DNA from: Kingdonia uniflora
Lineage: Eukaryota > Streptophyta > Magnoliopsida > Ranunculales > Circaeasteraceae
Direction: 5' to 3'
DNA length: 64,000 nt
Assembly: GCA_014058105.1 (NCBI GenBank)
Contig: JACGCM010002300.1
Coordinates: 682,001-746,000 of the forward strand
Shown piece by piece: positions 58,709 through 64,000 of this stretch (its first letter is position 1; each line of letters starts with the position of its first letter). The notes under the pieces are model-generated. The model did not search any database, had not been told where the DNA came from, and saw only the letters and a program-made list of their open reading frames with translations. Made by a program: the position numbers and the translations under genes.

Positions 58709-59248
58709 TGTAGGGATTTGTCCCTCGACCTGTGCTAAACTAGAACTACCTCAATACCAGACTCACACATTATGCACGTGACATACACAATCAGCAATGA
58801 CACCTGAACCGCGAACTGATGAAGAGCGTGGCTCGAGTACTACATAAAATATGAACAAGTCAAAGACACATGTCTCCCACAAACTAGCAGTTACACATTT
58901 AACTACCACCTACCCCATTTTCAGGAGAACGTGCCTCTATACCCTAATGATCTAAGAGTGAGGTCTATAAAAAGGATTAGTTCTAGAGGAGAAATGATGG
59001 GATTTTTGAAATACTAGAAGATTAAATTTTTCCAGCTCAAGAGATCGTAAACTTTGTAATCAAACATCAACCTTAAGCAAAAAAGTTATAATTACTAAAT
59101 CCTCAAGTCGAGGTCGTAGTTTTTACCTATTCAAAGGTTTCCACGCTAATCACCTGTGTCATTTCTATATTGAGCTATATTAATTCTTGTCACAAGTACA
59201 TTTGGTGTAAAAGCTAATTTTGAGCTACTACAAAATTAGGCCATTACA
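58709..59248 (+). repeat. 5' LTR of element G
   Basis: Begins TGTAGGGATTTGTCCC and ends CCATTACA, followed by TTTGGCACCGTTTATGG. A TATAAAAA box is at 58976-58983. It is 540 bp, against 614 bp for the LTR of H. Confidence 0.9.
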
Positions 59249-59329
59249 TTTGGCACCGTTTATGGAAAAGAAAACATTTCTACGATATCCTAAGGCATAC
59301 AATTTACTTCACTATCCATTTCCAATTAT

Positions 59330-60860
59330 GGTGGCTTCCAAGCGACCAGCAATAGGAGTCCAACTTGATCTTTTTGTCGAACCAGATCAACTCGCAGAAC
59401 TAAGGGCAAAGCTACTGGCCGAAATAGAGAAATGCAATAGACTCAAGCGTCAGTTGATATGTGGCCACAAATTCTGAGAACAGAACTAAAGAGCGAGCAT
59501 CAAGCTCGTCCAACAGAATTCAAATAACATGAAGAATAGATGATAATAATACAAACCGCCTTGCAAGCTTTGCAAGATAATCAACAAGTTCCCCTTTTCA
59601 GGGAGCGTGATCAAATACCAGCGAACTCCCGAGTATTTACGCAGAAAAGATTGGGACCTCGAGGAGAAACTAGCAAAGCAATTTCCAGAGGTCTTCATAA
59701 CAACCCATAAGCTTCAATTTATTTGGAATGAGAAGATCAGTCCAACATCAGTAGAGGGCATCGGCCTTCCCAACATCACGAAGAGGAGCAACGACCTCAA
59801 CCCAGGATACCAGCTCGTGAACGCTTGAGTAAGGGAACTGGTACTCATAATCCCTAACCTGCACGCCAAGTTGCTCAAGCACCATGTCAGTATGTTACAC
59901 ATGGATCAACGTATCAAGGAGTTAATTGTAGCTCAAGCTTTATGCAATAAGAACGATTTAACCAAGTTGCAAGATAGTATGATCGCCAAAAAGTTATTTG
60001 ATAAGGAAGTACCAACAGGGTTCCATACTCCCAAGAAATGTAAATACAAAGGCACTTATCCGAAAGAGCACATTTAACAATTATGTGATTCACTGAAATT
60101 GTATTCAAATCTAAACCATATTCTATGTCGCCTGTTCGCCACAAGTATACAGGGAGAGCCATTCCAGTGGTTCCATTCTCTACCTAAAGATTTCATCCTC
60201 ACATTCAACCAACTATAGAAGATCTTCATAAAAACATATGCTCACAATAAAGATAAAGAAGAAAATGTATACACTTTTATTAGTCTTAAACATTCTTAAG
60301 AAGAAAAACTCGAGGTCCTTGCAAAGAAGTTTTTGGAGCTCACACGGAAAGTTGACAATCTCGATCAAAAAATTATCGTTTCTACGTTTACCAATGCATT
60401 ACAGATCGATTACAAAGCAAAGGACATCTCTTCTTGAACAAACCCTCAGCCCTGGAAGACATGATTACCAAGGTCAATGGGAATGTCAACCTTGAAAGGA
60501 TGATGACCGAAAGACATAAATCTACTAAATCTGTCCTAACCACGAAAGGTTAAAATACAGAGTGTAAAGTGAACAAAAGGAGGACAGGAGGACCAGGGTG
60601 ATCAAAAGTATGTTAAAGCAAACATAGGTAAATCTCGGAAAGGCAATTTATTACCCAAGCCGGTCCTCCCCAAGATGAATGTCTGGATCTCATCAATTTT
60701 TCCCATACTGGTGAAAGACAAGTTCTATCATGTATCTCAACCAGTGGAACCGATTGAAGGAAGACCGTACTGCATGCATCATAAGGCAACTCATCATGAA
60801 ACTGAAAACTGTTATGCCTTACAGAGATAGTTAAAAGATATTTTCAAGGACGGGAGAATG
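59330..60860 (+). pseudogene. gag of element G
   Basis: The start MVASKRPAIGVQLDLFVEPD at 59330 is followed by a leucine/glutamate-rich helix (LAELRAKLLAEIEKCNRLKR). The central retrotrans_gag part reads CRLFATSIQGEPFQWFHSLP (about 60130-60190), then KDKEENVYTFISLKHS and VLAKKFLELTRKVDNLDQKI in a second frame. A partial zinc knuckle CMHHKATHHETENCYAL is at 60770-60825. At least three frameshifts break it. Confidence 0.8.
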
Positions 60861-61139
60861 CACGAGTACATTATCGACCTGGAAAGATACAAGAATGGAA
60901 ACTATAAGGTACAAGTCAAATTACTTCAAGTTGAAGATCAATCCGAGGAAAAATACTTATACTATATGTATCACAGCAACATGATCGAGATCCATCAAGT
61001 CAACAACTCTACCAGATTCAAGAGAATAATATTAACGGAATGGTGTGATCACACCGCTCAGGATAAAAAAGCTAAACTCCTTCCTGAATCAAGTAATCGA
61101 TGAACAGAAATTTCATTTGGGGATTATGTTATCAGTCAC

Positions 61140-61550
61140 GTGAAGTTTCTTTATCATGACGCTCTGGTTATTATGCTTAAGATGAAGAAATTCATCATGC
61201 ATACCATGATGATTGATACTGGTAGCGGTATTGAAATCCTCATTCATAGTACAATCGAACAAATAGGATTAGTCGATCAAGTTATACTAAACGACATCGA
61301 TATATGTGGGTTTAATGGATCTAAAGAAGAACGAGTAGGCAAGATCATCCTGCCCATTACCGCTGGACCTGCCATAATTGACATCATTTTCTACATTATC
61401 AACGCCAAATCTCCCTACTTAGGGATTATGGGCCGCTGCTGGATTCACAACATGGAAGAAATTGCTTCCAGGTACCATCAAACACTTCATTTCAAACACA
61501 ACGGTGGCATCTATGAAATTAAAGGCAGTCAAAACCTTTCACGAACTTGA
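61140..61550 (+). pseudogene. Aspartic protease of element G
   Basis: One open frame: KFIMHTMMIDTGSGIEILIH with the DTG active site at about residue 25, GFNGSKEERVGKIILPITAG, and YLGIMGRCWIHNMEEIASRY. The domain itself is uninterrupted; neighbours are in other frames, so as part of a polyprotein it is cut off. Confidence 0.85.
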
Positions 61551-61659
61551 AAAAATACCATCTATGTTATGCTCAACATATCTAACAGAATTACTACATA
61601 GCAATTACAGAAAGTTGGTCACGCCGATGACCAGCCTCCAACAAAAGAACCTACATAAT

Positions 61660-63060
61660 ACATAAACATCGATAGACATAGCAGAGGTACTTATATTGAA
61701 CCGAGATGTCTTCACTTGGACTTTTAAAGAAATGCCAGAAGTTGACCCAGCTAAGGTATATCACGAATTGAGCATCAACAACAGCGTCACGGCAGTCAAA
61801 CAGAAATATAGATAACTATTACCTCATCTCCGTGATGAAGTCAACTGTAAAATTGATAAGGTTATCAAAGTTGGATTCATTCGAGAAGTTAAGTACCCAG
61901 ATTGGATCTCCAATATTGTTATAATTTCAAAGAAGATTGGGAAGGTCCAAGTTTGCGTAGATTTCACAGATCTAACCAAACACGCTCCCAAGGATAGTTT
62001 TCCTCTTCCAGTAATTCATCAAATTCTAGATTCAATGGCAGGTCACGAGCTCTTATCTATGATGGATGCTGCTTTCGGATTAAATCAGATACACCTTCTA
62101 GACGACGATCAGGAGAAGACCACTTTCATCACTGAAAGAGGGCTCTACTTTAACAGAGTCATGCCTTTTAGACTGAAGAATACCAGAACAATAATATTTA
62201 AAGCATACTTGGGGAAGATCGTTGAAGTATACATCGATGATCTACTCTATAAAAGCTTATAAAAGAAATATCATATCACAGATCTTGATACGGTCTTCCA
62301 CATTTTATGCTCGCACAGGATGAGCTCAACCCTAATAAATTTCAATTCATAGTATACTCAGGCAAGTTTCTGGGACATCCCATCAGCAAGAAAGGGATTG
62401 AGCCTGATCCAGACCAAATTTGAGCTCTGCTCAACATGCCATCTCCAATAACAAAGAAAGAAGTCCAGAAGCTCGCTGGCAAGATCGCCGCTATCATTAA
62501 GTTTGTCTCTAAGTCTTCAGATCGATGTCGATGGCTATTCTTGTTACTTCGAGGATGTACCAAACGAGGAAAAATCTGACCTAATGAAGAGATCGATTGG
62601 ACATAAGAATGTGAAACAACTTTTTAAGAACTTAAAACCTATCAGGGGAAGTCTCCCATAATGAGCACCCCAATACACAATGAGGAATTGATCATCTACC
62701 TCGCAGTTACAAAAAATTCTCTTAGCTCAGTTCTCACCCGACTTGAAGGAAAATTTGAGAAGCCGGTGTATTTTATTAGTAAAACCCTCACTCCAGCAGA
62801 GACAGGATATTACAAGATCGAGCGGCACCTTCTAACTATCGTTTATACATCACAGAAGCTCAAGCACTACTTCTAAGCTCATTCCGTCAAAGTTATGATG
62901 AACTACATACTCTGGGAAGTTCAATGTAAAAAAGAAAAGTCGCAAAGAGTGCAACAATGGTCTGTTAGTTTGAGAGAACATGATATTAAATTTGAACAGT
63001 GTCATTCAAAAAAAGGTCAAGCGGTGGCTGATTTTTTAGCAGATTTCCCTGTCGAAGATC
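61660..63060 (+). pseudogene. Reverse transcriptase and first RNase H of element G
   Basis: Reads FTWTFKEMPEVDPA, FIREVKYPDWISNIV, a KKIGKVQVCVDF block, LLSMMDAAFGLNQI, KTTFITERGLYFNRVMPF and the catalytic loop Tyr-Ile-Asp-Asp at 62230-62241 (intact, unlike element A). The thumb region is shifted (GKFLGHPISKKGIEPD-like). RNase H: YLAVTKNSLSSVLTRLEGKF, KPVYFISKTLTPAETGYYKI, ending with HSKKGQAVADFLADF at 63000-63045. Several frameshifts and stops are present. Confidence 0.88.
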
Positions 63061-63139
63061 CAGACTGGGAGGAATACGATCCTGATCTCCCAGACGAACT
63101 CACTGAAGATCCACCTATTAAGCCCTTTGATGAACGAGC

Positions 63140-63545
63140 TTAATAGGTTACAAGAAAGGGATGGAGACTTCTAACATATGGCTCAGCAGGACCTGCAAGG
63201 TCAGGTATCAAAATTATATTGATTATTCCATTAAATGACCGGATCAAGAAATCAATTTGCTTAGATTTTAAGACCTCGAATATTGTCACAGAGTACAAAG
63301 CCTTGATCCATGGGCTCAATTTAACATTGAAACTTGGGGTTCCCAAGCTAACAGTCTATACAAATTCATTACTAATAGTCCACCATTACTTCAAATAGTA
63401 CAAGAAGAATGGAAAAAAAGTTAATTATGTAGCCCTCGTTACTAATAGGATTAGTAGATTCACAAAAGCTACTCTTAACTATTTACCACGAGGAGAAAAT
63501 AGATACGTTAATTCCTTGGCTTACTTAGCCAGGGTCTTGGGTACA
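63140..63545 (+). pseudogene. Second RNase H of element G
   Basis: After an acidic linker (DPDLPDELTEDP) come GSAGPARSGIKIILIIPLND, EYKALIHGLNLTLKLGVPKL and a final RGENRYVNSLAYLARVLG-like stretch. It matches the additional RNase H of element A. It is frame-broken, and the usual ENR-x-ADALA Asp is lost (YVNSLA). Confidence 0.75.
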
Positions 63546-63779
63546 GAAGCACGATATCTCCAAATTGAAGAGATCTCAACCCCCAGCATTGATCTCCCAT
63601 TTATATGTCTGCTCAATACTAGGGGCAATAAAGAAAAGAATGACGATTGAAGGAATCCTTTTATTACCTATCTTGGCCTAAAAAATGAATATGATGGGCC
63701 CCTTCTAGAAGATCCAAAATATCACAGACAATTGATCAAAAATTCAAAACGTTATACAATTCAAAAATGCAGCTTATAT

Positions 63780-64000
63780 CAAAGATCAATGACGGGACCT
63801 TATCTAAAGTGCATCTCCAAGTAATAAGCAGATGGAATGCTCAAAGACTAGTATGAAGGAACTTTTGGCTCCCATGCCACGGGTCGGTTACTTGCATAAA
63901 GAGCGATTATACAAAGAGTATTCTGGCCAGGAATACAGAAATAGGCATAGGAGTACTCACGAAGATGCGATGCATGTCAACGATATGGACACATGATATG
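63780..64000 (+). pseudogene. Integrase start of element G (runs off the window)
   Basis: Begins the zinc-binding N-domain: YEGTFGSHATGRLLA-like text, then IIQRVFWPGIQK and CDACQRYGH with the paired cysteines. Stops are already present in this part. Confidence 0.7.

Larger units (their letters stand above)
58709..64000 (+). mobile_element. Tat-lineage gypsy element G, 5' part (continues beyond the window)
   Basis: 5' LTR, gag, protease, reverse transcriptase, RNase H, second RNase H and the start of integrase are present in order. The left target copy would be TTATT (58704-58708). It is related to LTRs H and E and is the likely type of element able to mobilise E. Frameshifts and stops are fewer than in A but still present. 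Confidence 0.9.

Overview
This is a repeat-dense, AT-rich stretch of a plant nuclear genome, most likely a eudicot. The evidence is plant-specific: Tat-type Ty3/gypsy retrotransposons with a second RNase H and antisense ORFs, a CACTA (En/Spm) transposon with TNP2 and Transposase_24 genes, a Tip100-like hAT element, a TRIM, a plant matrix metalloproteinase and a BAHD acyltransferase. I cannot name the species.

Layout. 1-23138: a minus-strand CACTA transposon whose right end (TIR near 23138) is visible and whose left end lies outside the window. It carries a Transposase_24 (TNPA-like) gene at 670-2843 and a TNP2 transposase at 3096-6164 plus 19517-19862. The transposase is split by a 13.3-kb Tat/gypsy element, A (6170-19511), with a perfect 5-bp duplication ATATT. 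A second Tat element, H (LTR 56-669), sits in the C-terminal part of the Transposase_24 gene. Between the transposase start and the right TIR lie broken pieces of ribosomal protein L18a with a B3 (REM-like) DNA-binding domain fragment between them, a likely case of host-gene capture. 23139-27170: degenerate sequence with an Athila-like 3' signature. 27170-36962: remnant B, a Tat 3' region (tandem repeats and antisense ORF), split by C (28994-34615), a minus-strand gypsy element with a chromodomain-like tail and an initiator-Met primer site. 36963-40348: E, a non-autonomous Tat-related element made largely of two tandem-repeat arrays. 40349-43122: an LTR-like block, a MITE and F, a 3' fragment related to A.

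43123-47568 holds the only intact-looking host gene, an intronless matrix metalloproteinase (44625-45725), followed by a 626-bp hAT element with a perfect 8-bp duplication. 47569-51340: D, an internally deleted relative of C carrying another 1-kb repeat. 54236-54841: a TRIM with a perfect duplication. 55491-57815: a BAHD acyltransferase pseudogene split by a second copy of that 1-kb repeat. 58509-58708: the start of a possible organelle-targeted protein, cut by Tat element G (58709 to beyond the window), which keeps an intact YIDD reverse-transcriptase motif.

Nearly all coding sequence outside the metalloproteinase is broken by stops and frameshifts. The window therefore reads as a gene-poor region built by repeated nested insertion, with one surviving gene and several casualties. 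All family assignments come from reading translations by eye; no searches were run.
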